64,000 nt of DNA from Sphingobacterium lactis (GTDB lineage Bacteria; Bacteroidota; Bacteroidia; Sphingobacteriales; Sphingobacteriaceae): NCBI RefSeq assembly GCF_011046555.1, contig NZ_CP049246.1, forward strand, positions 682,001 to 746,000, given 5' to 3'. Made by a program: the position numbers and the translations under genes. Below are positions 18,151 to 28,047 of the stretch, piece by piece; the stretch's first letter is position 1; each line of letters begins with the position of its first letter. A model generated the notes under the pieces. It saw only the letters and a list, made by a program, of their open reading frames with translations, was not told the DNA's origin and searched no databases.

Positions 18151-18285
18151 TGGATGAGCGTGGAAACTGACACAACGTTATAATATTGCACACCGAAATG
18201 CAAATCATCTACGAATCAACGTTTTACACACATTGCTTCGCAACCATTAACCAATATGAAGAAGAGTAAATGGAGCTTGTAAAGC

Positions 18286-18570
18286 TTACTTGGACTTAAG
18301 GAGGCTGTTCAAGTGACTCAACTTCAAAACTGCTGGGGTCAGACTCAAAACCGCTGCGGAAATAAATACGATTTCCATTAAGTCTTGGTCACCCTTTACG
18401 AATGTTTCAATGGTAAACAGCATTAATATGGTAAGTACTATCCCACCAAAAATAATGGCATAAAGGAATTTGCGCTGCAAATTCACTTCTCGAATCGATA
18501 TTCCTGAAATTCTTGCCTGTTTCATCTTTAACTCGCTAATATTACCGAATAAAACATATTTTAAAAGCAT
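18286..18570 (-). CDS. Small two-helix membrane protein
   Basis: A 94-residue protein with two predicted transmembrane helices (FLYAIIFGGIVLTILMLFTI and, after FVKGDQDLME, IVFISAAVLSLTPAVL). The loop between them is acidic and the N-terminus basic. No family is recognised. An alternative start is the Met at residue 17. It is monocistronic; AT-rich DNA lies upstream. Confidence 0.55.
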   Translation of the reverse strand: MLLKYVLFGNISELKMKQARISGISIREVNLQRKFLYAIIFGGIVLTILMLFTIETFVKGDQDLMEIVFISAAVLSLTPAVLKLSHLNSLLKSK

Positions 18571-18735
18571 TGTAACAAATTGGCTTTTTTAAAATATGTA
18601 GATACTAATTTACAAATGATCATACAAATATTCAAAAAAATAAAAACAATTTGTTGAAACTTTGGTATTCATTTTCGGTAAGCATGCCAGCAATTCACAT
18701 ATTAATTCGTCGAACGAGTTGATTTTGGGCATACA

Positions 18736-18771
18736 AAAATCCCATGAACAGCGCAATGTTCATGGGATTTT
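18736..18771. terminator. Bidirectional terminator downstream of the beta-barrel gene
   Basis: A perfect 15-bp stem (AAAATCCCATGAACA / TGTTCATGGGATTTT) with a 6-base loop. Read on the minus strand it ends in a T-tract, fitting the end of the gene at 18795. Confidence 0.88.
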
Positions 18772-18794
18772 ACTTAGGTAAAGTTTGTTTATTC

Positions 18795-19466
18795 TTAGAA
18801 TAGGCTAACCTGTACAAAACCGCCGATATTTTTGTCGGTTATTTTTTGTGGGCCGTAAAAGTCAAAGTTTGCTCCTACACCGAATGTCACATCCCCAAGC
18901 GTTACCCCTGCCCTGGCCATGATGTAGCTTCTTGCATGGTAATCATTACTTACGTTCTGGGTGTACAACCCCTGTAATCTGGTATACAGTTTCAAATTCT
19001 CCTTCAACTGTGGTTTATATTCCGCTAAGGCAAGCACTTCACCATTGGTATCCTTAGTCAGGTCTATTCTTGGATTTGCCACCACAAGCCAAGTTGGGTT
19101 CGCATAGGTGTACATGATCCCTGCGGATGGGCGAATTCCCTGGAAAGGGACCCAGATAAATCCGGAACTGATATCCAAACCCTTGATGATTTCAAAGGTT
19201 AGGTTTCCTTGCATCATATAATCTTTCATCTCGGAAGATTTCCAATCCGTTTGAAAGTTCATAACGGAGAAAAACCCGAGACGGGGAACACTTTGGAATT
19301 TCTTATTGACGATCATTTGGTAGGAAAGTCCACGACTACCAACCAACATTTCCATATTCAATGGTGGGTTCTGAACCCGTAAAGCTGGTCCTTCTTGGCC
19401 AAAAGCGGTGCATGTTGTACCTATAGCGAGAAATGCTGCAAATAAATAAGTTAAGAGATTTTTCAT
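18795..19466 (-). CDS. Predicted outer membrane beta-barrel protein
   Basis: A 223-residue secreted protein: signal peptide MKNLLTYLFAAFLAIGTTC with cleavage probably after TAFGQ, then alternating hydrophobic/polar strands ending in the typical C-terminal aromatic (GGFVQVSLF). Segments such as LTFEIIKGLDISSGFIWVPF and MARAGVTLGDVTFGVGANF fit a small 8- to 10-strand barrel. The substrate or function is not evident. A TAATTTTG box lies just upstream and a terminator downstream, so it is transcribed alone. Confidence 0.75.
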   Translation of the reverse strand: MKNLLTYLFAAFLAIGTTCTAFGQEGPALRVQNPPLNMEMLVGSRGLSYQMIVNKKFQSVPRLGFFSVMNFQTDWKSSEMKDYMMQGNLTFEIIKGLDISSGFIWVPFQGIRPSAGIMYTYANPTWLVVANPRIDLTKDTNGEVLALAEYKPQLKENLKLYTRLQGLYTQNVSNDYHARSYIMARAGVTLGDVTFGVGANFDFYGPQKITDKNIGGFVQVSLF

Positions 19467-19484
19467 GATTGCTTAATTTATCGG

Positions 19485-19492
19485 CAAAATTA
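19485..19492 (-). promoter_or_regulatory. -7 promoter box of the beta-barrel gene
   Basis: The minus strand reads TAATTTTG, matching TAnnTTTG, 18 bases before the ATG at 19466. The -33 element is unclear. Confidence 0.5.
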
Positions 19493-19533
19493 AGGCACAA
19501 AACCCCGAAAAATAGGGTAAAATCGGGTATAAA

Positions 19534-20433
19534 TTAGTAAAAATCAATCCTTTTACGGTACACGGCAGGTGACTCGCCTGTATGCTTCTTGAAGAATTTT
19601 CCAAAATATCCACTATCATCAAAGCCAAGTTGCAGTGCGATTTCAGCAATGGAGTCATTCGTTTGCAGGAGCAAAACCTTGGCTTCCTGTATTTTGATTT
19701 CATATAAAACGTCCGAGGCAGAACGATGAAGATATCGCTTCACGGTTTTATTGAGGTGGTTCGGTGTCACCTGCAAACGCTCGGCATACTCGCCAACATT
19801 CCAATCCCGCATATAATGGAGACGGATAAGTTCTTGATAGGCTTCCACGAGTTTGGCTCCCTTTTTCAGGACCGCCGGATTCCGGTCGCGCACGGAATGG
19901 TACAGTTCCGCCAACAGTACCTTGAGGTAACTGCCAATCAGCAATTGGTTGAATTCGGCATCATGCGCAGTTCGGTAAAGCTCATAGATAGTCGTGAACA
20001 GGGTTTTGACCCTTTCCAGTGCCGCGCCATCGAAATGATTCCACCGTTGATGTTCGGATAGGGCAAGTAATTTCTTCAAATAAATGGAGGATCCCAAGAA
20101 GTCATCGCTGAAATGGCAGTAGTATCCTTCGATATCCTCGGACATCAATTCCGTATTGGAGATGGAGGAATTCGGCACCAGAAGGAGATCTCCGGCCTGC
20201 AGGTCATACTGCGTGAGACCGATCTGCCTGCGGGATTGTCCTTTCGTCACGAACATGAGATCGGTAACCGTTTTTCGATGAATGGGAAGTGGCAAACGCA
20301 ACTCCACCTTATCGTCGCGGAATGAATGGATAAAAAAATGCTCCACATCAAACTTGAAGATCTCCTTATCAAAATGATTGTTGATAAAGATGCTCTTAAA
20401 GGCCAACGGACGGAAAGTGTTGATTTTCTTCAT
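19534..20433 (-). CDS. AraC family transcriptional regulator
   Basis: A 299-residue regulator from the ATG at 20433. The N-terminal part is a cupin-like sensor (residues about 40-160; RQIGLTQYDLQAGDLLLVPN). The C-terminal 100 residues carry the two AraC helix-turn-helix motifs: WNVGEYAERLQVTPNHLNKT and DSIAEIALQLGFDDSGYFGK, followed by FFKKHTGESPAVYRK. The frame runs to 20478, but a near-perfect promoter covers 20448-20479, so the shorter start is right. It lies just downstream of operon A with a terminator between; it may or may not regulate that operon. Operon A's shared operator does not recur upstream of this gene. Confidence 0.9.
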   Translation of the reverse strand: MKKINTFRPLAFKSIFINNHFDKEIFKFDVEHFFIHSFRDDKVELRLPLPIHRKTVTDLMFVTKGQSRRQIGLTQYDLQAGDLLLVPNSSISNTELMSEDIEGYYCHFSDDFLGSSIYLKKLLALSEHQRWNHFDGAALERVKTLFTTIYELYRTAHDAEFNQLLIGSYLKVLLAELYHSVRDRNPAVLKKGAKLVEAYQELIRLHYMRDWNVGEYAERLQVTPNHLNKTVKRYLHRSASDVLYEIKIQEAKVLLLQTNDSIAEIALQLGFDDSGYFGKFFKKHTGESPAVYRKRIDFY

Positions 20434-20447
20434 GTGCTTGCGACAGC

Positions 20448-20479
20448 CAAATTTACAACGCTTGGTTGGGGTATACAAA
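20448..20479 (-). promoter_or_regulatory. Consensus Bacteroidota promoter of the AraC gene
   Basis: On the minus strand TTTG (20479-20476) is followed after 20 bases by TAAATTTG (20455-20448), matching TTTG-N17-23-TAnnTTTG. The ATG lies 14 bases further on. Confidence 0.8.
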
Positions 20480-20499
20480 TTACCTATACTATCTCCATA

Positions 20500-20530
20500 A
20501 AAAATAAAAGACGGGCCCCAGGCCCGCCTT
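20500..20530 (-). terminator. Terminator of glycan operon A
   Basis: The minus strand has a GC-rich stem (GGCGGGCC / GGCCCGTC, loop TGG) followed by TTTTATTTTT. Just before the stem is the word AATCGGTAAAGG, which also precedes the terminator of operon B. Confidence 0.85.
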
Positions 20531-20582
20531 TACCGATTAATTATACTAACAACTAACTAAAACAAACAATTTAAACTCATCA

Positions 20583-21932
20583 TTATTTGCTAGTTACTCT
20601 TACTGGCAACTGATCTGTATAGCCAGATCCGCCTTTTATCCATTTTGCTGCTTCCCCAGTAATCCATAGGTAATGGTCGGTAGGCAGGTGGTTTTCAATT
20701 CCTATAAATTTCAATCGGTCTCCATTCAAAGGTACTTCATTTGCGCGTGCGCTTTTGAAGATTGCCGTTGCTTCATCGATTTCATCGAACATCGCAATGT
20801 AGAGGGATTTGGACCCGGCTTTGATCAGCGTCGCGATTTGTTTCCACATAAAGGTTCCGCCCTCACGTGGGATCTGGTCATAGCGGGTCGGGTCATTGTG
20901 CATATTTCCCCAGCTAAAGCCCGGGAATGCCAAAGGCACATAGGTTACATTTTGCTGGGTCGCCCAAGCCAGATCGTCTCGCACTTGATTGGGGTTAAAA
21001 TCGCCGGAGCTGTAGCGCCCTACTGCCCACGGCATGATGATATCCACCTTCTTAATCAGGTCATGCAAAGCTGTACTGTTTTCCGTATCCTTGTCCAAGG
21101 TCCGCCAATAATACGGTACGCCCAACATGATGGACACCTTCTTTTCTCCGGACTTCAGGTTGGTCACCATTTTATCTACATCAGCAATGCTGTATTTTCT
21201 TCCGTCGCTAAAGCCAACCCCCCAAAGGGTCATTAACGGCTTGGCGTTATGCCAAAGGTAGGTCGGATTCTGGGCTTTATCATACAGTTTATGTGTTTCC
21301 ACCAATTCCTTCCAATCGGCTTCCAGGTATTTGAAATCTTCCGGAGCACTTCCGCTGAGGTCATACATAATGGAAATGGCGCGTCCATATTTCTTGGCGG
21401 CTTTCAGTGCGCTGGTCAAAACTTTGTTGAAGTGCTGCTTGCCCGAAGGATTGGTTGGCTTTACCTCGCCCAAGAAGCGCTGCATGTGTACACCGTCGAT
21501 ACCGTAATCCTTCATCCATTTGAAGTGGAGGTCGATTGTTTCTTCATCGTAGCTACTGAATACGTAGGCATCTGATCCATCGGGAAACTGAAACGCAGTT
21601 TTATACTTCTTGGTATATTCACTCATATCGGGCCAGAAATCGACATTCGTTATACCCGGTTCAAATTTCTGATCGGCACCTCGATAATGGTACCATCCCC
21701 GATCCGCACCGTCACCAACGGCATTGAACCAGCCTTGATATCCGGCCATTACCAAGCCTTCATATTTGGGATATAAGAGGCCCGACGTGTCGTAGCCCGT
21801 ATCGTCCCTTCCCGGCTCCTCTTTTGGTGGTTCTTTCGTTGGCGGCGGTTCGGGACTTGGCGTTCCTCCTTTTGAACATCCCAATAGCAAACCCATTCCC
21901 AACAGCATCCCTACAAATTTTAATCTATTCAT
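20583..21932 (-). CDS. GH71/GH99-like glycoside hydrolase lipoprotein (operon A)
   Basis: A 449-residue lipoprotein (lipobox LLGC, Cys19) with a Pro/Glu-rich linker, then a TIM-barrel-like catalytic domain beginning YEGLVMAGYQGWFNAVGDGA. Near the C-terminus is FDEIDEATAI (E384, E387), which resembles the catalytic ExxE segment of GH99 endo-alpha-mannosidases (NEWHEGT). Databases usually label this family GH71/99-like. It probably sits on the cell surface and cuts an alpha-linked glycan before import by the neighbouring SusC/SusD; the linkage is unproven. It is last in operon A and strongly similar to the product of the gene at 28445. The usual Gly after ExxE is Ala here. Confidence 0.82.
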   Translation of the reverse strand: MNRLKFVGMLLGMGLLLGCSKGGTPSPEPPPTKEPPKEEPGRDDTGYDTSGLLYPKYEGLVMAGYQGWFNAVGDGADRGWYHYRGADQKFEPGITNVDFWPDMSEYTKKYKTAFQFPDGSDAYVFSSYDEETIDLHFKWMKDYGIDGVHMQRFLGEVKPTNPSGKQHFNKVLTSALKAAKKYGRAISIMYDLSGSAPEDFKYLEADWKELVETHKLYDKAQNPTYLWHNAKPLMTLWGVGFSDGRKYSIADVDKMVTNLKSGEKKVSIMLGVPYYWRTLDKDTENSTALHDLIKKVDIIMPWAVGRYSSGDFNPNQVRDDLAWATQQNVTYVPLAFPGFSWGNMHNDPTRYDQIPREGGTFMWKQIATLIKAGSKSLYIAMFDEIDEATAIFKSARANEVPLNGDRLKFIGIENHLPTDHYLWITGEAAKWIKGGSGYTDQLPVRVTSK

Positions 21933-21948
21933 AGCCTATCATTTTTAT

Positions 21949-21968
21949 GAGGCTGCTTGCGCAGCCTC
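21949..21968 (-). other. Intercistronic hairpin in operon A
   Basis: A perfect 8-bp stem (GAGGCTGC / GCAGCCTC, loop TTGC) lies between the DUF3823 and hydrolase genes. No T-tract follows on the minus strand, so it is not a normal terminator; it may stabilise the upstream mRNA. Operon B has a hairpin at the same place. Confidence 0.6.
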
Positions 21969-21983
21969 AGGTTAAACATCATT

Positions 21984-22715
21984 TTATGGCACTTTTATGG
22001 TCACCACTTCCGAGTAGTTGAATTTTTCGAAGGTATCCCGAACTTTCGCCCCCATGCGGAAGAAATAGGTATACCCGGATTTTAAGGGCATACCATTGAT
22101 GGTATAGGTTTCATTGCCCTTTCCGGTCTGCATATTGCCGATCTCGTCCCAATTCTTATTGATCAGCACGCGGAATTCGTCCTTGTAATAGCCATCGATA
22201 CGGCTACCTGCTCCACAATAGGGCGTCAAACTTAAGAATGGGCGAACTTCGATGACCTGCGGCAATCCCTGTGTCTGTGGCGCCTCCAAGGTACAGGAAA
22301 CACTCAGTGTTTTGTCAGCCTTTACTTCCCATTTTACATTGGTGACCTTCAGGTAGGGTTTAACCGTAAAATCCTGCGTTCCGGATCCGTTCAGCACAAA
22401 ATCTGCTGTTGGATCCACAGGCCAGAAAGCGCCACCATAGGGCTGTAGCGAATAGGTTGCGTTGAAGAGCTTGGTATTCGCGTAGGTACCATCTTGTTTT
22501 ACCGGCAGGTCCTGCGGAGCAGGATTCTCGCCCCAACTGGTTTCCAGCATCCGGATCACAAATTCACCCGGTCCTGTCAATAGCGGGGCATTGGTGGTCT
22601 CATCGATGATGGTTCCCCGCAGGGTCGCATCCGGTGCGTTATAATTATCGATCTTTGCACATGAACTGAACCATAGAAGCGGTGCAGCGGCAAATAATAG
22701 AATTAGCTTTTTCAT
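21984..22715 (-). CDS. DUF3823 domain-containing lipoprotein (operon A)
   Basis: A 243-residue lipoprotein (lipobox FSSC, Cys19) of the DUF3823 family, which occurs in Bacteroidota glycan loci directly after susD. The start of the mature part (DNYNAPDATLRGTIIDETTN) and the ETSWGENPAPQDLPVKQDGT segment match the paralogue in operon B almost word for word. Two beta-sandwich-like domains are likely: a carboxypeptidase-regulatory-like one, then an Ig-like one (KVTNVKWEVKADKTLSVSC). It is presumably a surface glycan-binding accessory protein; direct binding is inferred from position. Confidence 0.87.
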   Translation of the reverse strand: MKKLILLFAAAPLLWFSSCAKIDNYNAPDATLRGTIIDETTNAPLLTGPGEFVIRMLETSWGENPAPQDLPVKQDGTYANTKLFNATYSLQPYGGAFWPVDPTADFVLNGSGTQDFTVKPYLKVTNVKWEVKADKTLSVSCTLEAPQTQGLPQVIEVRPFLSLTPYCGAGSRIDGYYKDEFRVLINKNWDEIGNMQTGKGNETYTINGMPLKSGYTYFFRMGAKVRDTFEKFNYSEVVTIKVP

Positions 22716-22725
22716 GATTCGTCAA

Positions 22726-24693
22726 TTAATAAATTGGGTTCTGTGGATATAGGTTCGGATTCTTGTTCAGCTCGCCCCCTGGAAGTGGCTCATAATACCA
22801 TTTCTTCTCAAAGTTGAACGTCTTGTTCCACGGTTCTTTTTCTTTCAGGAAGATGTACGAATTGATGCGCTGCCCTTGGGCATTGTACTTCATTTCATCC
22901 AATACCAAGTAAGGCATCAAACAGTTTGGCACAAAATTGTTCAGCTCCACATCGGCGGTCCGCCAGCGGCGCATATCCCACCAATGGTGGTTCTCGAAGC
23001 ACAATTCCCTATAGCGTTCCTCCCGGATAAACTGAAGATTCTCATCCAATGGATAGCCATATTTATTGATGTTGCCCGCAGCGGCGTTAAACGTTTTCGG
23101 CGTCGCGCCTGCACGCTCCCGGATCCGTGCGATATAGGTGAAGGCCTCGGCTTTCAGTGCATCATTGTTCGTGATCAAGCCCAGCTCATACGCAGCTTCA
23201 GCCTTGTTCAGGATAATTTCCGCTAAACGGATGGTCTTCCACGGTTGGGTACTGTTGTAAAGACGGACATCCTTACTGGAGATTTTATAATTGATGTACT
23301 TGCGCACATAGAAACCCGTTCTGGTGTTGTTGGCATGGCCATCTTTCCACATCCCATGCTCTCCCGTGATATTGATCTTGGTTCCCTTATAATCGTACTG
23401 CGCGTTCTTCGGACCGGCAAGGATACGGTTGGCCTGGCTGTTGATCGGCGCATTGGTGGATCCCATCTGCGCATCACTTGCTTTTCCAGGAAAAGTCAAG
23501 TAAAGTCCGCGTTGCATATCAAAAGCCATACGTTCCGATCCTTCCCGAAGTTCCATTCCCGAGAAGTACACGATGGCACGCATACGTGGCTCCAAGCCAG
23601 CGTATAGGTCTTTCCGGTTGGTGTAGCGGATAGGTTTCCCCTCTGCGTCCGTAATCGGTAAAGCGCCAAAAAGCTCCACCAGATCCAGAACCGGATAGGC
23701 GCCGGATTCCACCTCGGCCGCTAAACTTGGGCTCGGGAGAAAGTTCGCATCGTAACTGTGCTTTAACCGCGTTCCATAAGGCGCAGTAATGTCATATTGC
23801 TTGATAAAGATATCTTCCGGACTGTCCGCATCCAGAAACAAATCCACATAATTTGCTTCCTTATCATTCGGTTTCTTGTTATATAGGGAGTATGGCCCGT
23901 TCATCACGACCGTTGAGGCATCAAATGCTTTTTGGTAGAACCACTCAGCCTCTTCCCTTGCGATTCCTGCAAAGCCTTTGCTCGCTGCTTCCCCGCCTAA
24001 ATTTGCATAGGAACCGTATTTGGCGATACTGCCGGCATAGAGCATGGCACGGGATAGCAGCGCTGCTGCCACATATTTGTTGGCACGCCCCTTTTCGCTG
24101 GTTTCGCTCATATTGTCGATCGCAAACTGCAGGTCTTCCTGAATGAAACGGTACACTTCAGACTCCTTGTTCCGCGGCACCAATAACGATTCTTTATCGG
24201 CCGTTGGGTCCTGAACATCCTTTACGATAGGCACTCCGCCGTAGCGCTTTACCAACGAAAAGTAGAAAAACGCACGTAGGAAATGAGCTTCCCCTAGGAT
24301 GTTGTTGTAACGGTCTTCCGCAAAATTATCCTTATAGGTCGGTAATCCGACGATAAAGGTATTGATGTTCCTGATCCGATCGTATGGCCAATAGCCGAAG
24401 CCCTGAGCGCCGACCACGCCCCAGAACTGTCCGGTCATTTCGCCGGACATCGCCGTTAGGGCTTCGTGGTTCTGCCAATAGTTATCCCAACGGAATCCGC
24501 GCTCCGGGTGGTATACAAAGTCCTCGATCGGGAGGTGCCCATAGATGGCGGAAACAAATTTCCGGGCGCCGTCCTCATTTCCGAACAGGGCCTTTTCATC
24601 CAATACGCCCAAAGGCTCCAGATCCAGTTTCCTGCAGGAAGCGGCGCTCACAAGCAGAAGGACTGATAATATCTTGATGATTGTTGATTTCAT
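22726..24693 (-). CDS. SusD/RagB family lipoprotein (operon A)
   Basis: A 655-residue SusD-like lipoprotein (MKSTIIKILSVLLLVSAASC, Cys20). Family traits: LDLEPLGVLDEKALFGNEDG, the segment HFLRAFFYFSLVKRYGGVPI near residue 140, RANKYVAAALLSRAMLYAGS, TIRLAEIILNKAEAAYELG, and the C-terminal REERYRELCFENHHWWDMRR. It caps SusC and binds the target glycan. It lies 17 bases after susC and 10 bases before the DUF3823 gene. It is longer than the SusD at 13.2 kb and similar in size to that of operon B. Confidence 0.95.
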   Translation of the reverse strand: MKSTIIKILSVLLLVSAASCRKLDLEPLGVLDEKALFGNEDGARKFVSAIYGHLPIEDFVYHPERGFRWDNYWQNHEALTAMSGEMTGQFWGVVGAQGFGYWPYDRIRNINTFIVGLPTYKDNFAEDRYNNILGEAHFLRAFFYFSLVKRYGGVPIVKDVQDPTADKESLLVPRNKESEVYRFIQEDLQFAIDNMSETSEKGRANKYVAAALLSRAMLYAGSIAKYGSYANLGGEAASKGFAGIAREEAEWFYQKAFDASTVVMNGPYSLYNKKPNDKEANYVDLFLDADSPEDIFIKQYDITAPYGTRLKHSYDANFLPSPSLAAEVESGAYPVLDLVELFGALPITDAEGKPIRYTNRKDLYAGLEPRMRAIVYFSGMELREGSERMAFDMQRGLYLTFPGKASDAQMGSTNAPINSQANRILAGPKNAQYDYKGTKINITGEHGMWKDGHANNTRTGFYVRKYINYKISSKDVRLYNSTQPWKTIRLAEIILNKAEAAYELGLITNNDALKAEAFTYIARIRERAGATPKTFNAAAGNINKYGYPLDENLQFIREERYRELCFENHHWWDMRRWRTADVELNNFVPNCLMPYLVLDEMKYNAQGQRINSYIFLKEKEPWNKTFNFEKKWYYEPLPGGELNKNPNLYPQNPIY

Positions 24694-24710
24694 AATGTAC
24701 GAGATTGATG

Positions 24711-27700
24711 TTAGAATTTAATCGATGCTCCAATGTTGTAGGTTTTGTTCAATGGATATTTATAAGTATCCACCATATGCGAGGAGGATCCTCCCGCGGA
24801 ACCCGGATGTTCCGGATCGGTATATTTCATACCTGTCCAGGTCATCAGGTTATAGCCACTGGCGTAGATTCGTAAGCTCTTCACCTTTAGAGACTGTAAC
24901 CACTCCGTCGGGAAGGTGTATCCTATCTCCAGCGTCTTCAAGCGGATATAGGATGCATCCTCGATGGACCGACTTCCTTCTGCCATCGCAGAGCCTGTAG
25001 AGGGATAATAACCCGAAACCCACTCCGTATTCGGATTGAACAAATCCGCATTCGGATCTACAGGTCTCCAGCGATCCAGAAACTGCTCCAAAGCGCCACC
25101 TTCAAATTGCAATGGTGCAGCTAATACCTCAATATATTGGGCATATACCTTGGAAGCACCTTGGAAATTCATGGCTAAATCCACTCCTTTCCAAGAACCT
25201 CCAATACTCAACCCATAATTAATCAACGGCATATTGAACGTGGCAATCGGATGGTCATCAGCACCATTCACGAAGCCATCGCCATTCCAGTCTTTATAGT
25301 AGTAGTCTCCCGGCAGGGTTCCGCTGCCCACCTGTGTTGGGTGATTGTAGATCTGCTCGTACGAAGTAAATTGGCTGTCGTATTCCTTGCCCCACCAGAT
25401 ATCCTTGTAACGGTCTGCATAGCGGTTCCGCCATTGATCGTAGGAGTTACCGGCGCGTGATTCGATACGGTCCATAAATTGATTTTTCGTCGTCGATACC
25501 TGACCGGACACGAAATAATTAAAAGCATTGATGCGGTTGCGATGCGTTAGGGAAACCTCATAACCAAAGGTCCGGTCGCTTTCCAGGTTTTCCTGTGGCA
25601 GGTTGGCCCCAACTGTTCCCGGTACCAGGTCCAGACGTGTCGCCAAGAGACCGTCACGACGGCGGTCGAAATAATCGAAAGTCATGCCGAATTTGCCATT
25701 CCATAGATCCACATCCAAACCAAGATTGGCAGTTCTAGACGTATACCAAGTCAGGTTCGGATTAGGAATTGCCGTTGGCAAAGCTCCGCTTACCAGATCC
25801 TCCCCGAAGATCCAACCCAAGTTGAATGGATCCAGTGCATAGCCTACAAAAGTTGAAGGATAGTTTCCAGCAGAACGGTCATCCCCGAGCTTACCATAGG
25901 ACGCACGGATTTTCAGGTTATCGATAAACGTCACGTTATCCTTGATGAAGTTTTCCTCGGAAATACGCCAGCCCACGGAAGCCCCAGGGAAGAAACCCCA
26001 TCGCTTGTCTTTCGGGAATTTGGATGATCCATCATAACGGAAACTGAACTCCGCCAGGTATTTTCCCTTGAAATCATAGTTGAATTTTCCAACGAGACCA
26101 CGCGCGGTTCGCTCGCCAACACCTTCCATATCTGCAAGCTGATTTTTGGCCTCCCCGGCAAACAGGTATTCCGAATTCACCTTGATCTCCCGTTGGGCAT
26201 AGAAACTATCCCATTTGTTGTATTCCTCAACAAATAATAATAGAGCGGATAGGTTATGTTTATCCAGGAAGCTCTTGTTGTAGTTCAGGGAGAATTGCAT
26301 CAAGGTATGGTAATCCGGATAGGACGTCCTCCGCACGGTGGAAGGTGAGTTCTTCTCATGTGCATTGTACTTCTCCGGAGTGACTACCTCGCCGTTCTGG
26401 CCCAATACCGCTGGGGTATGGCTGTAGAGGAAATACGAGCGTTTATAATCCGTATTGTCGGCATATTTAAAGTCATAGTTATAGGTTCCCTTTGCCGTTA
26501 GGCCATCCACATACGGAATTTTATATTCCAGGGATAGTATACCATTGAATTGCTTGCGCAAGAACTTCCGATAACCGGTTTGGTCGGCATCCGTAACCAC
26601 CACTGGGTTCTCGTTGTCGATCATGTCGAAGTTTGGATACAAGGGGTTATCATTGGCATAGATCGGTTTATCCGGTCGCTGACGCCATGCTTGTTTATAC
26701 ACCGCCCAAATATCTGTGCGGGGTTGGTTAGTTTCGTCCGCGTATCCACCGAGATCAACTGAAGCCTTTAACCGATCCGTGATCTTTACGTCCACATTGG
26801 ACCGGAGGTTATATCGGTTATAATTTAAGCTCTTGCTCTTGTAGGACCCCATTTGATCCATGTATCCTAAGTTGAAGAAATAATTGACCTTTTCGGATCC
26901 ACCATTCAGGCTCAGGTTATGTTGCTGTTGCGGCGATGTCTTGTCGAATGCCGCATCCAAGTAATTGTATGATTTTTTCGTGCCGTCCAAATAAGCCGCG
27001 ATGTCCTGCTCGGACCAGGTTGGCGGTAGACGGTTGGGATAATTGTTGTTGAAGTTTCGCCACAATTGTTCATTCTTGAGGGTCATGAAATCCGCAGCAC
27101 CTACTGTATTCGGCACATAAAGAAACTGTTGGAAACCTTGATTAAAGGAATAACCGATTTCAAAGGCCTCTCCTGATGTTCCCCGTTTTGTTGTGACCAA
27201 GAGCACACCATTGGCAGCACGCACACCGTAAACCGCAGCAGATGCATCTTTCAATACGGATACACTTTCAATTTCGGTAGCATCCATCCTGGAGAAATAA
27301 TCCTTATCCCGTGGAATTCCATCGACCACGATCAAGGGCTCGCCCATACCACGGATGTCGATATTTGATTCAAATGCTCCCGGTTGTCCGGTCTGTTGGG
27401 TAATGCGCACGCCGGGAAGTTTTCCCGTCAGCATATTGATGACGTTCTCATTTTTGGTAACCGTCATTTCCTTATTGGTGACCGATGATACGGCTCCTGT
27501 CAAAGTCGCCTTTTTCTGCGTGCCGTAACCTACGACAACCACATCTTCCAGCGTGGTATTATCTGTTGGCATTTCCACCACCACGGTGGCTCCATCGCCA
27601 ACAACAATTTCCTGTCCCTGATACCCGACGTAGGTAATGATCAGGCGATCTCCTGTCGACACAGGAAGGCTGAAATTACCTCGCGCATCGGTCGTGGTGC

Positions 27701-27905
27701 TCTGTCCACTTTTTGCTACCCGAACGGTCGCTCCAGAAAGCGGTTTGTTATCATCCCCACGTACTGAGCCGGAAATATTCCGCTGCTGTCCAAAGACAGT
27801 CCCCGAGGATAGCGCCAATAGTGGAATGAGCGCCCATTGCCAGGATAGGTTTTTTACTCGCTTGCCCCATTTGCCGGTGCAAGAAGTGATACTTCTAAAT
27901 CCCAT
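24711..27905 (-). CDS. SusC/RagA family TonB-linked outer membrane transporter (operon A)
   Basis: A 1064-residue SusC protein. An N-terminal stretch with the odd start MGFRSITSC precedes a hydrophobic segment (WALIPLLALSSGTVFGQQ). The carboxypeptidase-regulatory-like domain (about 42-115) is followed by the signature VVVVGYGTQKKATLTGAVSS, the plug (IDIRGMGEPLIVVDGIPRDK; VLKDASAAVYGVRAANGVLL) and the barrel ending YNIGASIKF. It moves oligosaccharides across the outer membrane with energy from TonB. It is first in operon A. The operon B SusC is strikingly similar through the N-terminal 250 residues. An inverted repeat shared with operon B lies upstream. Confidence 0.95.
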   Translation of the reverse strand: MGFRSITSCTGKWGKRVKNLSWQWALIPLLALSSGTVFGQQRNISGSVRGDDNKPLSGATVRVAKSGQSTTTDARGNFSLPVSTGDRLIITYVGYQGQEIVVGDGATVVVEMPTDNTTLEDVVVVGYGTQKKATLTGAVSSVTNKEMTVTKNENVINMLTGKLPGVRITQQTGQPGAFESNIDIRGMGEPLIVVDGIPRDKDYFSRMDATEIESVSVLKDASAAVYGVRAANGVLLVTTKRGTSGEAFEIGYSFNQGFQQFLYVPNTVGAADFMTLKNEQLWRNFNNNYPNRLPPTWSEQDIAAYLDGTKKSYNYLDAAFDKTSPQQQHNLSLNGGSEKVNYFFNLGYMDQMGSYKSKSLNYNRYNLRSNVDVKITDRLKASVDLGGYADETNQPRTDIWAVYKQAWRQRPDKPIYANDNPLYPNFDMIDNENPVVVTDADQTGYRKFLRKQFNGILSLEYKIPYVDGLTAKGTYNYDFKYADNTDYKRSYFLYSHTPAVLGQNGEVVTPEKYNAHEKNSPSTVRRTSYPDYHTLMQFSLNYNKSFLDKHNLSALLLFVEEYNKWDSFYAQREIKVNSEYLFAGEAKNQLADMEGVGERTARGLVGKFNYDFKGKYLAEFSFRYDGSSKFPKDKRWGFFPGASVGWRISEENFIKDNVTFIDNLKIRASYGKLGDDRSAGNYPSTFVGYALDPFNLGWIFGEDLVSGALPTAIPNPNLTWYTSRTANLGLDVDLWNGKFGMTFDYFDRRRDGLLATRLDLVPGTVGANLPQENLESDRTFGYEVSLTHRNRINAFNYFVSGQVSTTKNQFMDRIESRAGNSYDQWRNRYADRYKDIWWGKEYDSQFTSYEQIYNHPTQVGSGTLPGDYYYKDWNGDGFVNGADDHPIATFNMPLINYGLSIGGSWKGVDLAMNFQGASKVYAQYIEVLAAPLQFEGGALEQFLDRWRPVDPNADLFNPNTEWVSGYYPSTGSAMAEGSRSIEDASYIRLKTLEIGYTFPTEWLQSLKVKSLRIYASGYNLMTWTGMKYTDPEHPGSAGGSSSHMVDTYKYPLNKTYNIGASIKF

Positions 27906-28047
27906 AGTGTTAGTTTAAAAATTGGTGATCATAATCAGGGCTAAAGCCCCATGTATAGTTAGTTTTGTACGGTAAATTTCCCTTACCGCATGGGACGGTA
28001 CTTCCTTACTTATCAAGGAAGCGTACGCAGAAGTAGAGTAGTTTTTC

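Noticed and set aside
20508..20532. Hairpin considered as an AraC binding site
   Set aside because: GC-rich stem with a T-tract on the minus strand fits a terminator of operon A better.
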